Source: Paraburkholderia adhaesiva (GTDB lineage Bacteria > Pseudomonadota > Gammaproteobacteria > Burkholderiales > Burkholderiaceae). From it: a stretch of DNA of 64,000 bases. Location: contig NZ_JAJEJQ010000004.1 in the NCBI RefSeq assembly GCF_021390575.1, positions 1 through 64,000 of the forward strand. Direction: 5' to 3'. This document shows, piece after piece, positions 10,001-17,469 of the stretch (its first letter is position 1; each line of letters starts with the position of its first letter). The notes below the pieces were generated by a model. It was given only the letters and a program-made list of their open reading frames with translations. It did no database searches and was not told where the DNA came from. The position numbers and the translations under genes are program-made.

Positions 10001-11537
10001 CCTGGCCATCCTGGTAGACGTACGTAATGGTCTGCTTGCCGGTGGCCGGATCGAACTTGCGGTCCTGCGTCATCTCACCGGTAGCCGCATCGAAAAGTAC
10101 GTAGTCGGTCTGCTGCAGATTGGAATTGAAAATCTGCTCCGTGGTCAGGTCACCATTCGCGTCAAAATACAGCTTGTCGTCTGGCTGTCCGTTGGCATAG
10201 TCAGTCTCCACTGATATCACGCCATCCGAATAGCTGATCGTACTGCTGAGCTGCTTGGTGCCGACTATGTAGTTGTTTTCCTGCGTTACGTCGCCCGTGT
10301 CCGGATCGAAGGTCAGTGCACTGACTTTCTGGTTGTCGCCATTGAACAGCGTTTCGCCCGTAAGCTGCCCGTCTGCGTTGTAGGTCATGTCGGTCAGGGA
10401 CGTTTCATCTCCGTTGGCGTCGAATGTCTGCACCGTGCTCAACTGGCCGTTGCCGGTATAGGTGAATTGCGACGAGCCGGTCAGGGCGCCGTTTGCATCG
10501 AACGTGTAAAGCGCAGTCTGCTGACCTGCCGTATTCGTAACGCTAAGCGAGCTGCTACCGTCTAGGTTGTAAGTATACGTATTGCCACTTGCTGCGGTAT
10601 ACGAACCAATCGAAGAGGACACGTCACTGGTAGTCGTCGTAATACCGTTGCTCGTTGACGTGCTGTTACTCAACGAAAGATTGATAAGAACATTCCCGTT
10701 CGCATCCGTTGCGGAGAATTGATAGCTGCCGTTGCCGGAATTCACGTCGAGGGTGGCCGTACCACCGCCAGATATCGGGATCGACCACACCCGGTCGAAG
10801 GCGTTGACGCTGATGTTGTTGGCGTCGCCGCCGGCTGCGTCTACGGTCAGCGTCGTCCCATCTGGAAAGGTATATCGCGTAGCACCATTTGCAAGCGTCG
10901 TAGTGCTGGTCGGCGATTCATCAGTGGATGTCGTCAGATTCCCGGATGAATCTACCTTCGGCACAAGGAAAGTCTGTCCGGAGGCATCACTTGTGCTCAG
11001 CCCCACGCTTTGCAATGCCGAATCGAGCACCGACTGGTTACCGGATAGCGTTTGTGTGGTAAGGGCAGCCTGAGTCAACTGCGAAGATGTCAGCGTCGTT
11101 TGCGCGACAGAGCCGGACGCACTCACCGTCCACGCATTAGCAGTCGCGACAAGTTGCCATCCGCCGGCTGCGGTCGAAACCAGAACCAGTGGAACGACAA
11201 CCCAGTCAGATCCGTCAGCCAAAATTATGCAATTAGCTGCAAGGCCAAATATGTTCCCTACCAACTGAGCAACGTCGCTTTGTGCAACTGGTGTCTGATT
11301 GCTTAGCGCGCCCCATATATTTTTAATGGCGCCTGAGATTTGCGACGCGTTAAATGCGGCGCCCATCCCCGTAACGGAAATCGAGGATGTTGCAATCGAA
11401 ACAATGCTTTGAGCTGTTTGCCCAACGTTAATAACCGTCGCTGCCGCATCGCTCGCACTAGTGAACGTTCCGGCCGCCGTGGTTCCGGCCGACAAATTAC
11501 CTATCACAACAATACCTGCTGGAATTTCGCCGCTCAT
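7011..11537 (-). CDS. Giant repeat-containing M10-type (metzincin) metalloprotease, predicted type I secretion substrate
   Basis: 1508 residues, no Sec signal. Residues 1-150 are a hydrophobic, Ala/Ser/Thr/Gly-rich region. About residues 350-1100 are degenerate YD/MORN-like beta-hairpin repeats (motifs DPTTGQVT, YQDG, FNDNGQQ), with three nearly identical 73-residue units. Near residue 1421 the sequence HEIGHALGLASNAD gives the HExxHxxGxxxxxD zinc site of matrixin/serralysin peptidases, followed by the Met-turn SIMYYE; just before it is a typical M10 domain (VTWSF, FATWAAASGLQFVEV). The last 80 residues are Ala/Ser/Thr-rich and end TLLAAA, a plausible uncleaved C-terminal type I signal. I see no RTX GGxGxD nonapeptides, which is unusual for a serralysin-like substrate. 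The ATG overlaps the stop of the upstream membrane-protein gene. Target proteins are unknown; adhesin, nutrient or anti-competitor roles are possible. Confidence 0.85.
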   Translation of the reverse strand: MSGEIPAGIVVIGNLSAGTTAAGTFTSASDAAATVINVGQTAQSIVSIATSSISVTGMGAAFNASQISGAIKNIWGALSNQTPVAQSDVAQLVGNIFGLAANCIILADGSDWVVVPLVLVSTAAGGWQLVATANAWTVSASGSVAQTTLTSSQLTQAALTTQTLSGNQSVLDSALQSVGLSTSDASGQTFLVPKVDSSGNLTTSTDESPTSTTTLANGATRYTFPDGTTLTVDAAGGDANNISVNAFDRVWSIPISGGGTATLDVNSGNGSYQFSATDANGNVLINLSLSNSTSTSNGITTTTSDVSSSIGSYTAASGNTYTYNLDGSSSLSVTNTAGQQTALYTFDANGALTGSSQFTYTGNGQLSTVQTFDANGDETSLTDMTYNADGQLTGETLFNGDNQKVSALTFDPDTGDVTQENNYIVGTKQLSSTISYSDGVISVETDYANGQPDDKLYFDANGDLTTEQIFNSNLQQTDYVLFDAATGEMTQDRKFDPATGKQTITYVYQDGQEVGYADYVNGQQSDYITIDPTTGLVTQDVERNPQTGNETAVICYDDNPADGNQITGEALFNDQGRQTDYLVFDPTTGQMSADEVRDPDTGQWLEIDYYDTDGQIDGVRLYNSNTEMTDYEVIDPGTGEVTQDRQFDPTTGEQTATIIYQDGQEVGYAGYVDGQQTSYETIDPATGQVTESDVMDPTTGVWTEMDFYQNGLLTETKQYDAVTGAETAQLNYQDGDLVSQALFNDNGQQDGWQTFDPVTGQVTENEVRDPTTGVWTELDFYQNGLLTETKQYDAVTGTETAQLNYQDGDLVSQALFNDNGQQDGWQNFDPVTGQVTENEVRDPTTGVWTELDFYQNGVLTETKQYDAVTGTETAQLNYQDGDLVSQALFNANGQQDGWQNFDPATGQVTENEVRDPTTGVWTETDFYQNGQLTETVLYDPETGVETAAYLYQDGTLQNEATFADVDGQAQQDGYYWFNDQQQVTAQSIFGDGQQTGYQSIDPATGQVTENEVRDPTTGVWTELDFYQNGQLTQTQQYDAVTGVETAALSYQGGVLQTEATFTDVNGQAQQDGYFWFNDQQQVTAQAIFSDGQQVDTIFYDTSSGVVTGITTISGGAVTGEVFFNDDPNNHYVNRVDVIDNGQVTDYVNINSQGQATSGTPDAILNPWVFTQVGDAVSANVNGLLASGFDYSVLDLGSFTDSLAGLDDSLYGLNDLADLGSELDTIGDDIDSLSEYAGLAGSQSVINQTLGAGLDAAAQAVGGGTAAGTTAAEGGLQEAALAAQLSSMSGGTGTSIFEGASWNSNVVTWSFGDSTSGFSADMTSTEEILVEQAFATWAAASGLQFVEVADPSQADITLGLADLDTASTGVVGMTTTPAQDGVFASGATIRIEDPNQDALTTDADGQLAYSGTDAEFEQVVLHEIGHALGLASNADVNSIMYYELGATNRTLDATDLAGIQTLYGGNASATSSSAVSQLIQAMAAYAPQSSAGTTVTGTIEQPQTLLAAA
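8782..9438 (-). repeat. Three tandem 219-bp (73-residue) repeats inside the metalloprotease gene
   Basis: Units starting near 8782, 9001 and 9220 are spaced exactly 219 bp and are almost identical at the DNA level. More diverged units extend on both sides, and one variant near 8488 is offset by 294 bp. The length is a multiple of three, so unequal recombination would change the protein length without breaking the frame. The identity is higher than coding constraint needs, so the units look recently amplified or homogenised. Confidence 0.9.
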
Positions 11538-12046
11538 GCCTTCTTACCTTCCTTCTTAAAAACAAGATACAACACGAAAATGACTATTACGACTAGTCCA
11601 AATTGAAGCCAGCGATTAAAGTCGACCTCCTTTTCGTATGTAGATTTGATTTGAGAGAAAGGCACATCGATGGCTGCGCAATCTACCCGCCAAACGAAAA
11701 AACGCGAAGGGAATTGCCAGTCCACCTTTTTCCCGTATATCGTTGCATCGCAGTTTTTTAGCAACTTCGCCTGCGTGATTGTCAAACCGGAAAACCGGCG
11801 ATCCGTCGTGAGAATAGAGTTATTGACGGCCGGAAAGAACGCTCTCCCGACCACACCTTCAGGGAATACAAGCGTAACGCCATCATTGATTTCACTGACA
11901 TCGATAATTTTGGCGTGAAAGCTGGTTAAATTATTTTCACTTGGCACGGGATTCTTCCAGCGTATAATGAACGGATATCCAAAAATAACAATGAATGCCA
12001 AAGCCAAAAAAATCGTCCGCGGATATTTTTTAAATAGATCTCGCAT
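11534..12046 (-). CDS. Small bitopic membrane protein coupled to the metalloprotease gene (candidate accessory or immunity protein)
   Basis: About 170 residues. I chose the ATG at 12046, preceded by GGACGAG; a GTG at 12058 would add four residues. It has one N-terminal transmembrane helix (about 10-30), a periplasmic domain of roughly 110 residues starting near SFHAKIIDVSE with one pair of Cys residues (KNCDATIYG and VDCAAID), a second helix near the end and a Lys-rich tail. Its TGA overlaps the ATG of the protease gene, so the two are translationally coupled. It is AT-richer than its neighbours. A truncated paralogue lies at 13.3-13.6 kb. The family is unrecognised; coupling to a secreted protease makes an inhibitor, immunity or export-accessory role plausible, but this is inference. 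Confidence 0.7.
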   Translation of the reverse strand: MRDLFKKYPRTIFLALAFIVIFGYPFIIRWKNPVPSENNLTSFHAKIIDVSEINDGVTLVFPEGVVGRAFFPAVNNSILTTDRRFSGLTITQAKLLKNCDATIYGKKVDWQFPSRFFVWRVDCAAIDVPFSQIKSTYEKEVDFNRWLQFGLVVIVIFVLYLVFKKEGKKA

Positions 12047-12131
12047 TTTCTCGTCCACTCACGCAACAACCTTACAATCATTTCGCGCGACTAGCTAAGT
12101 TGCAGATGTCGCTGCCCCCGATCCGCGCAGA

Positions 12132-12374
12132 TCATGAATAACCGCATTGTTCACGGTGGTGATTGCGCGGGAAAGCAGGCATTAAGATTGCAATTAAAAC
12201 GGCTGAAAATAATACAATCAAGGTCCCTGCAAATGGGGGCACTCTATGAAAGATGCCAAGAAGTCCATCACAACCTGAAAACGAAAAAGCTCCAACCAAG
12301 AGCATCAGGATCGCTGTGAATATAACGAGCAGTGCCTTCGAAAGGCAGTTACTGTTGAAAGCTTGCAGTTTCAA
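12132..12374 (-). CDS. Small two-helix membrane protein, unknown function
   Basis: 80 residues from a TTG start that has AGGAG seven bases upstream, which is why I accept this start. Two hydrophobic helices are visible (ALLVIFTAILMLLVGAF and TLIVLFSAVLIAILM), separated by a short Cys-containing turn (FSGCDGLLG). The sequence is AT-richer than the secretion genes, like the coupled membrane gene downstream. It sits between that gene and an IS5-family insertion. I do not recognise the family. It may be part of the same accessory group upstream of the metalloprotease. Confidence 0.55.
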   Translation of the reverse strand: MKLQAFNSNCLSKALLVIFTAILMLLVGAFSFSGCDGLLGIFHRVPPFAGTLIVLFSAVLIAILMPAFPRNHHREQCGYS

Positions 12375-12451
12375 CGTCGTTTCTCCTGACTGTTCGATGG
12401 GCGCCGCTGAGGGGGGAGCTTTTTTCCGGAATCACGTTCTAGTCCTACTTA

Positions 12452-13315
12452 GAGTGGCTAACACAACCTGGACATGAGGCCATGAAAGCCATATCCTGGC
12501 GGCATGTCCAGACGCAAAATCAGTAACGAGTTATGGGCGGCGTTGGAGCCGCTGATTCCGGAATTTACGCCATCGCCCAAAGGTGGCCGACGCCGAACGG
12601 TGGATGACCGCGCAGCATTGAATGGCATCCTGTATGTCCTGCAAACAGGCATTCCGTGGGAATACCTGCCCAAGGAACTGGGTTTCGGCAGCGGCATGAC
12701 CTGCTGGCGACGGCTACGGGACTGGCAGGCCGAAGGCGTGTGGGAGCAACTGCATCTGGCAATGCTTCGCCGCTTGCGTGAGCATGACCAGATTGATTGG
12801 GAGCGAGCGAGCCTTGATGCCGCCAGCGTTTCCAGCCCCCGGGGGGCCAGGAAACCGGCCCCAACCCGACGGACCGGGGCAAACTCGGGTCGAAGCGGCA
12901 CATCGTCGTAGACGCGCGCGGCATTCCTCTGGCCATCACGGTCACGGGTGCCAACCGCCACGACTCGATGGCCTTCGAGCCCACGCTCAATGCCATTCCG
13001 GCTGTGCCGGGACTGAATGGCCAGCCTCGCAAACGCCCGGACAAGTTGCATGCGGACAAGGGCTATGACTTTGCACGCTGTCGGCGTTACCTGAAGCGGC
13101 GCGGCATCACGGCACGTATCGCCCGTCGCGGTGTGGAAAGCCGCGAGCGGCTCGGACGGCATCGCTGGGTGGTCGAGCGCACGCATGCCTGGTTTGCCGG
13201 TTTCGGCAAACTGCGCATTCGTTTCGAACGGCGTCTCGACATTCATGTCGCGTTGCTTTCCCTGGCGGCTGCCGTTATCTGCTCACGCTTCGTTGATGAC
13301 TTGTGTTAGCGACTC
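12452..13315 (+). mobile_element. IS5-family (IS427-group-like) insertion sequence, 864 bp
   Basis: Both ends are visible. The left end GAGTGGCTAACACAAC matches the complement of the right end (GAGTCGCTAACACAAG) with two mismatches. TA dinucleotides flank it at 12450-12451 and 13316-13317, as expected for the TA target duplication of this group. It carries one frameshifted transposase. Its right end abuts a truncated paralogue of the membrane protein at 11534-12046, so it is linked to loss of that gene. Confidence 0.9.
12504..13309 (+). CDS. IS5-family DDE transposase expressed by -1 frameshifting
   Basis: The first frame runs from ATG 12504 (SRRKISNELWAALEPLIPEF) to 12911. The second frame supplies the rest, through TDRGKLGSKRHIVVDARG to the C-terminal VVERTHAWFAGFGKLRIRFER motif. 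They join at the C5G6 run near 12836-12846; re-reading one G gives the typical PRGGQETGPNPTDRGK junction of IS427-group elements. Catalytic Asp residues are in SLDAASV and HADKGYD, the Glu in VVERTH. The frameshift is therefore probably programmed rather than a defect, and the copy may be active. Confidence 0.88.
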
Positions 13316-13568
13316 TAAAGTGGGGTCGGAAATCTCAGTTCGCGACGTTCGCCATTGCTTGTCTCAACAACCAGATTGGGTGGTCGCTCCGAGACACGCA
13401 GTATCTTGGCGTGAAAATGAGTCAAGTCAGATTCAGGAGGTGGTGGATTGAGTTTCACCAGTAAAGCCGGCACACCAAAAATGACGGCCCACAATAGAAC
13501 GCCCCATACGACATTGGAATATTTTTTATCAAGCCCACCCTCCAGATGTTCCCTCTCGTTTTTTAATT
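13316..13568 (-). pseudogene. Truncated paralogue of the protease-coupled membrane protein, cut by the IS5 element
   Basis: Reading the minus strand gives about 80 residues with a transmembrane helix (WGVLLWAVIFGVPALLV) followed by ESDLTHFHAKILRVSE. This aligns with ENNLTSFHAKIIDVSE of the intact gene at 11534-12046. The frame ends within a few codons of the IS boundary, so the periplasmic domain and second helix are gone. No good start codon is seen in frame upstream (the frame opens near AGGAAATTAAAA), so it is probably not expressed. It shows that this gene family was once present in at least two different copies next to the metalloprotease, as immunity genes often are. Confidence 0.7.
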
Positions 13569-13670
13569 TCCTTCACCCGTCACTTCAAATGACCCCATTG
13601 CACATGTCCTCGCGTCACGCAACCCTTTGATGAATACGCGTAATCGTCGATGTGACGCGCAGACAAAGCC

Positions 13671-13883
13671 TCACTGACCATCGAATTCTTTCCTGGTCGC
13701 GCCCATCATGTAGCTGCCGGAAGGCAGCACAACCATCTCGGAGCATGCATCGCGGTCGTGAAAATGGCCAATCTGCGCAACTTGCTCCGCGCGCCCGTCA
13801 GCCATCGCAGCACCCGATACTATTGAAAATGCAACGACGGCCAACAATCTTCCTACGATGGTCGTTTCCTGCTTATCCGACAT
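13671..13883 (-). pseudogene. Truncated FGE-sulfatase (formylglycine-generating-enzyme-like) protein, N-terminal remnant
   Basis: About 70 residues from the ATG at 13883 (GGGAG eight bases upstream). It has a signal peptide (LLAVVAFSIVSGAAMA) and then CSEMVVLPSGSYMMGA, the entry motif of FGE-sulfatase/SUMF1 domains. A full domain would need about 200 more residues, but a TGA follows almost at once. I read it as a decayed or cut gene; a very small exported protein cannot be excluded. Confidence 0.55.
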
Positions 13884-14249
13884 TTTCAATACTCCCGACA
13901 GGCATGACGCGAGCAGCTAGGATTAGCCCTAGCCCCGATATTTCCCCAACTCTCACTCCAAAACAATCAGACAGGCACTAAAAAAAGGGACACAACCTTA
14001 CAAATAAAAGAGACGCATCCTTACAACTTTAAATTATTTCCCTTCAGGAAATTGACTTCCAGAAAAACAGCCTCATATGGTCGGTAATCAGGACGCTCCA
14101 CTGCCGCTCCCGAACTCCGAAAGCCCACAATCGGGCTTTGTCGTTTACAACAATCCCCGTATTTCCTCGGCATGCGCCTGATCAGTTTTAACGGATTTTA
14201 TGCACTGAAGATATGCGCGCAGCCCGAGCCCGTAACCAACGAGCGCCTT
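13884..14249. other. Intergenic region at the left border of the prophage remnant
   Basis: About 365 bp with locally AT-rich DNA and no convincing gene. It contains one small symmetric stem-loop, listed separately. It lies between the FGE remnant and the first phage lysis gene, so a phage attachment site could be here, but I found no matching direct repeat near 43 kb. Confidence 0.5.
14120..14139 (-). terminator. Small stem-loop downstream of the phage lysis genes
   Basis: AAAGCCC and GGGCTTT pair around a six-base loop. It is placed about 110 bp after the last minus-strand phage gene and could end that transcript. The stem is only seven pairs and the T-tract is weak, so this is tentative. 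Confidence 0.45.
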
Positions 14250-14540
14250 TTATGATTCGCTCTGCGATGGTGCAGCGTCACCGGGCGACCTCCCCGCGTC
14301 GCCGAGGATATCGCCGCGTTGCACACACGCAGCAAACGCGAACGCGAAGTTCAACACCACCTCGAATGGTGCCGCGTAGCGATGCACGAGGATCGAGACA
14401 CTGATGGCCGCCGCCATGGTGGCCACCAGCGTGCGCGCGATCGCCATGCGCCCCGGCTGCGCACGCGGGAAGCCGGTGAAGTACGCGCGCGCTGCGCACG
14501 CGATCGCGTTGGCGAGACTCCACAGGGTGTCAGCGTTCAT
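14250..14540 (-). CDS. Small phage membrane protein, probable holin or antiholin
   Basis: 96 residues from the ATG at 14540, which overlaps the end of the preceding gene. The start NADTLWSLANAIACAARAYF is short and amphipathic. Two hydrophobic stretches (TLVATMAAAISVSILVHRYAA and EVVLNFAFAFAACV) could span the membrane. The tail is polar (GDAAPSQSES). It lies with another membrane protein and an endolysin-like gene, the usual lysis cassette. Holins diverge too fast for a family call from sequence alone. Confidence 0.6.
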   Translation of the reverse strand: MNADTLWSLANAIACAARAYFTGFPRAQPGRMAIARTLVATMAAAISVSILVHRYAAPFEVVLNFAFAFAACVQRGDILGDAGRSPGDAAPSQSES

Positions 14541-14925
14541 GGGGACGTTCGGGCGGGTCCGCGCCCGTAATCCGCTTGCGCGCCTCCGCGCCAATGCGGC
14601 TGGCGAGCGACGGGAACACCTTGTCGGCCTGCCGGAACGCCGCGATCGGGGCGCCCACGATCAGCGCACTCGCCAGCGCCCCGGCCAGCATGTTCGGCAT
14701 GATGGGTACGCGCTGATGGACCCAGGGCGCGACGCCGTAGCCCAGCACCACCGAAATGACGGCGTAGGTGATCTTGCGCCAGCGCCGCGATTCGGTCGTC
14801 TCCAGCAGATAGACGAACGCGCCGCAGACGTTGCCCACAGCAATCGCGCCGTGCACCTCATCACCGCTCCAGATGCCGGAGGCCGCCGCCCACAGCGCCG
14901 CTTCGAAGCCGGTACAGTCGGGCAT
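14530..14925 (-). CDS. Putative phage holin
   Basis: 131 residues. Three hydrophobic segments are visible: GNVCGAFVYLLE, ITYAVISVVLGYGVAPWV and NMLAGALASALIVGAPIAAF, followed by a charged cytoplasmic tail rich in Arg and Pro. This matches the layout of the putative-holin families found in Burkholderia myophages. It starts four bases from the end of the endolysin gene and overlaps the next lysis gene, so the three are one cassette. It would form inner-membrane lesions that release the endolysin. Confidence 0.65.
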   Translation of the reverse strand: MPDCTGFEAALWAAASGIWSGDEVHGAIAVGNVCGAFVYLLETTESRRWRKITYAVISVVLGYGVAPWVHQRVPIMPNMLAGALASALIVGAPIAAFRQADKVFPSLASRIGAEARKRITGADPPERPHER

Positions 14926-14928
14926 GAC

Positions 14929-15569
14929 TCACGCGAGGGCAAACGCGGTTCTGGCCGCCGCCCAGTAGGTCTCGCGCCTTACCTGACCGTCCATCGCGGG
15001 TCCGTTGATGATTCTTGTCGTGGCCGCGAAGTCGCCGCGATCGGCGGCCTCATTGCAGCCGTGCGAGGCCCAGAACCACGCTGCGGAGCGCGCCGCCAGA
15101 TGGTCGTCCGTGGCGAGTTCATCGGGATGGCTGACGAGATCGACGCCCAGCGCGCGAGCGCAGTCGCGGTAGTTGTCGCGAAAGGTAATCTGCTTCAGTC
15201 CCCGCCCGCGAAAACGCCAGCCATCTCCGCTCGCGGCATCCCCATTGCCATAGCGGCTCGCGTAGGCCAGATTGGCGATCTGCTGCTGGCGTGCCAGCGG
15301 TACGGTCGTTTCGTTGGGATGCCGCCCGAGTGTCGCGCGCATCGCCGCCGGCACGCGCGAGAAGATCGCCAGCGCTTCGGGGCGGTAGTTGAACGCTTCA
15401 GTGAGTTGCGTCAGCCCCCCGATTCGTGGCGGATCTGCGCGAGAAAAGCGGCTTGTCGCGCGGGCGTATTGATCGCGAATTCGGTCATCGCCGCCGACAC
15501 GGGCGCGAACCAGCGCGCGGTGAGCGTATCGGTAAGCGCCGCAGCGCGCTGGAAGGTGTCACGGTCCAT
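14929..15569 (-). pseudogene. Phage endolysin, glycoside hydrolase family 19 (chitinase/lysozyme fold), frameshifted
   Basis: Two frames together give one GH19 endolysin of about 210 residues. The first part runs from ATG 15569 (DRDTFQRAAALTDTL) to AFLAQIRHESGG, which includes the catalytic-type HESGG. The second part continues LTQLTEAFNYRPEAL and holds RYGNGDAASGDGWRFRGRGLKQITFRDNY, the GH19 substrate-cleft motif. The break is in a run of six C at 15415-15420; one more base restores the frame. It should cleave peptidoglycan during lysis. Either the gene is inactivated by slippage or the base is a sequencing miscall; an identical context breaks the capsid gene. Confidence 0.85.
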
Positions 15570-16333
15570 GTTGGCTCTCCACAAAAAACGCGCGACCAGC
15601 AACGCCGCGCGTGCGAAAGACAGGGCGTCGTGCAGTCAGACACGCATGCCGACGTTGTAGTGATTGCGAACCTGTTGCGCGGTGAGCGCATAGGTGTAAA
15701 GGGCGACTTCGCCGATCACGCCTTCGAGCGGCCCGAAGTTCCAGCCGATCGAGCCGATCTGCAGGGTGCTCTGGATGGTCGGCGCATTCAGCAGGTTGGC
15801 GTCGCCCGCATTCGCCACCAGGTGCCCGTTGACGTAGATCGAGGGTGGATGTGACGTGCCCGTACCGTTCATCACGTAGACGTAATGCGCGACGCTGTCG
15901 AGCGGCGCAACGGTCCCGTTGGCGGAGAAATACTGCGCGTTGTTGCCCGTCCAGTAATAGATCACGTCCGCCTGGCCGCCCTGGTTCTGGTGCTGGATAC
16001 CCAGGTCCAGCCCGCCCTGGCGGCTGCTGCCGCCAAGCCAGGTCTTGTTACCGAGAAAGCGCACGCCGGTACAGGGCGGATAGGAACCATTCGCGCCCGC
16101 GTTCGTGTACGCGGTGAGATTGACCCACCATTCGACGCTCCACGTACTGCCCGAGCAGAAGCTCGCGGCGGCGCTTACGTCGATATACGCATCCGACGCG
16201 CCCGAAAGGCTCACATAGGCATCCGCACTATTGGGCGGGAGCGAAGAGAGGTGGCCGCGCAAATTCGGACAGTCGGATAAGTGGTTTGGCCGGGGCCTGA
16301 GCCAGCGATAATGCTGGCAAAGGAACCGAGGAA

Positions 16334-16642
16334 ATGACGAAGAGAACCCGACGGACGCACTCAGCGGCGTTCAAAGCGAAAGTGGCACTGGCAGCGGTCA
16401 AAGGTGAGCGCACGCTGGCCGAACTGGCACAGCAGTTTGATGTACATCCGAACCAGATCACGGAATGGAAGCGGCAGTTGCAGGAGCGTGCGGCAGACGT
16501 GTTTGGTGCGACAGGTGCACCGTCGAGCGATCCGCCGGTGGACGTGAAAACGCTGCACGCGAAGATCGGGCAGTTGACGCTGGAGAACGATTTTTTGTCA
16601 GGAGCGCTCGGCAAAGCCGGACTGCTGAGCGCAAAGCGATGA
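16334..16642 (+). CDS. IS3-family transposase OrfA (helix-turn-helix)
   Basis: 102 residues. It begins TKRTRRTHSAAFKAKVALAA, the usual N-terminal helix of IS3 OrfA, and has the HTH segment ELAQQFDVHPNQITEWKRQL. A leucine-rich helix (LHAKIGQLTLENDFLSGAL) ends it and normally mediates oligomerisation with OrfB. Its TGA overlaps the ATG of OrfB. It binds the IS ends and may act alone as a regulator. It appears complete. Confidence 0.92.
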   Translation: MTKRTRRTHSAAFKAKVALAAVKGERTLAELAQQFDVHPNQITEWKRQLQERAADVFGATGAPSSDPPVDVKTLHAKIGQLTLENDFLSGALGKAGLLSAKR

Positions 16643-17469
16643 TTGACTGTACGCATGCGCTGCCGGTTTCGCGACAGACGCGACTGGTTGGCATCGCGAG
16701 ATCGAGCGCATATTACCGGGCGCAGCCGGTCAGCGAGGTCGATCAGTTGCTGATGCGGCGAATCGACGAACTGCACATGGAGTTCCCATTTGCAGGGGCG
16801 CGGATGCTGGCGCGCCTGTTGCGCCGGGAAGGCCATGAGGTGGGTCGCCGTCGCGTACGCACGCTGATGAAGCGCATGGGCGTCGAGGCGCTGTACTGCA
16901 AGCCGAACACGAGCCGCCGCAACGCGCAGCACAAGATCTGGCCGTACCTGCTGCGCGGCATGAAGATCGAGCGTGCCAATCAGGTGTTCGCCCTCGACAC
17001 GACGTACATTCCGATGGCGCGCGGCTTCGTGTACCTGACGGCAGTGGTGGACTGGGCGAGCCGCAAGATTCTCGCGTACCGGGTCGCCATCACGCTGGAA
17101 GCCACGCACGCCGTCGAGGCGCTGGAAGAGGCGTTCGCCCGCTACGGACTGCCCGACATCGTGAACACCGATCAGGGTAGCCAGTTCACGGCGGGCGCGT
17201 TCACCGAGGCGGTGCTGAGCCGGGGCGTGCGGCTGTCGATGGACGGCAAAGGGGCCTGGCGCGACAACGTGTTCGTCGAACGGGTGTGGCGCAGCATCAA
17301 GTACGAAGAGGTCTACCTGAAAGCGTACGAGTCGGTCAGCCATGCCCGGCGCTCCATCGGCGAATACGTCGAGCTGTACAACCGGAAACGGCCCCATTCG
17401 AGCCTGGCGGATCAGACCCCGGATGAGGCATACTTCGCGACGCTGCCTGCGATCAAATCGGCAGCATGA
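16639..17469 (+). CDS. IS3-family transposase OrfB (DDE integrase)
   Basis: 276 residues from the ATG that overlaps the OrfA stop; fusion with OrfA by -1 frameshifting is also usual in this family. The HTH_21 region (RRIDELHMEFPFAGARMLARLL) precedes the rve integrase core. The DDE triad is visible as ALDTTYIPM, NTDQGSQFT and FVERVWRSIKYEEVYL. The end EYVELYNRKRPHSSLADQTPDEAY is the typical IS3 C-terminus. It is complete, so the element may be active. Confidence 0.94.
   Translation: MIDCTHALPVSRQTRLVGIARSSAYYRAQPVSEVDQLLMRRIDELHMEFPFAGARMLARLLRREGHEVGRRRVRTLMKRMGVEALYCKPNTSRRNAQHKIWPYLLRGMKIERANQVFALDTTYIPMARGFVYLTAVVDWASRKILAYRVAITLEATHAVEALEEAFARYGLPDIVNTDQGSQFTAGAFTEAVLSRGVRLSMDGKGAWRDNVFVERVWRSIKYEEVYLKAYESVSHARRSIGEYVELYNRKRPHSSLADQTPDEAYFATLPAIKSAA

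Noticed and set aside
7011..11537. RTX toxin/serralysin call for the large secreted protein
   Set aside because: No GGxGxD nonapeptide repeats were found; only the M10 catalytic domain resembles serralysins.
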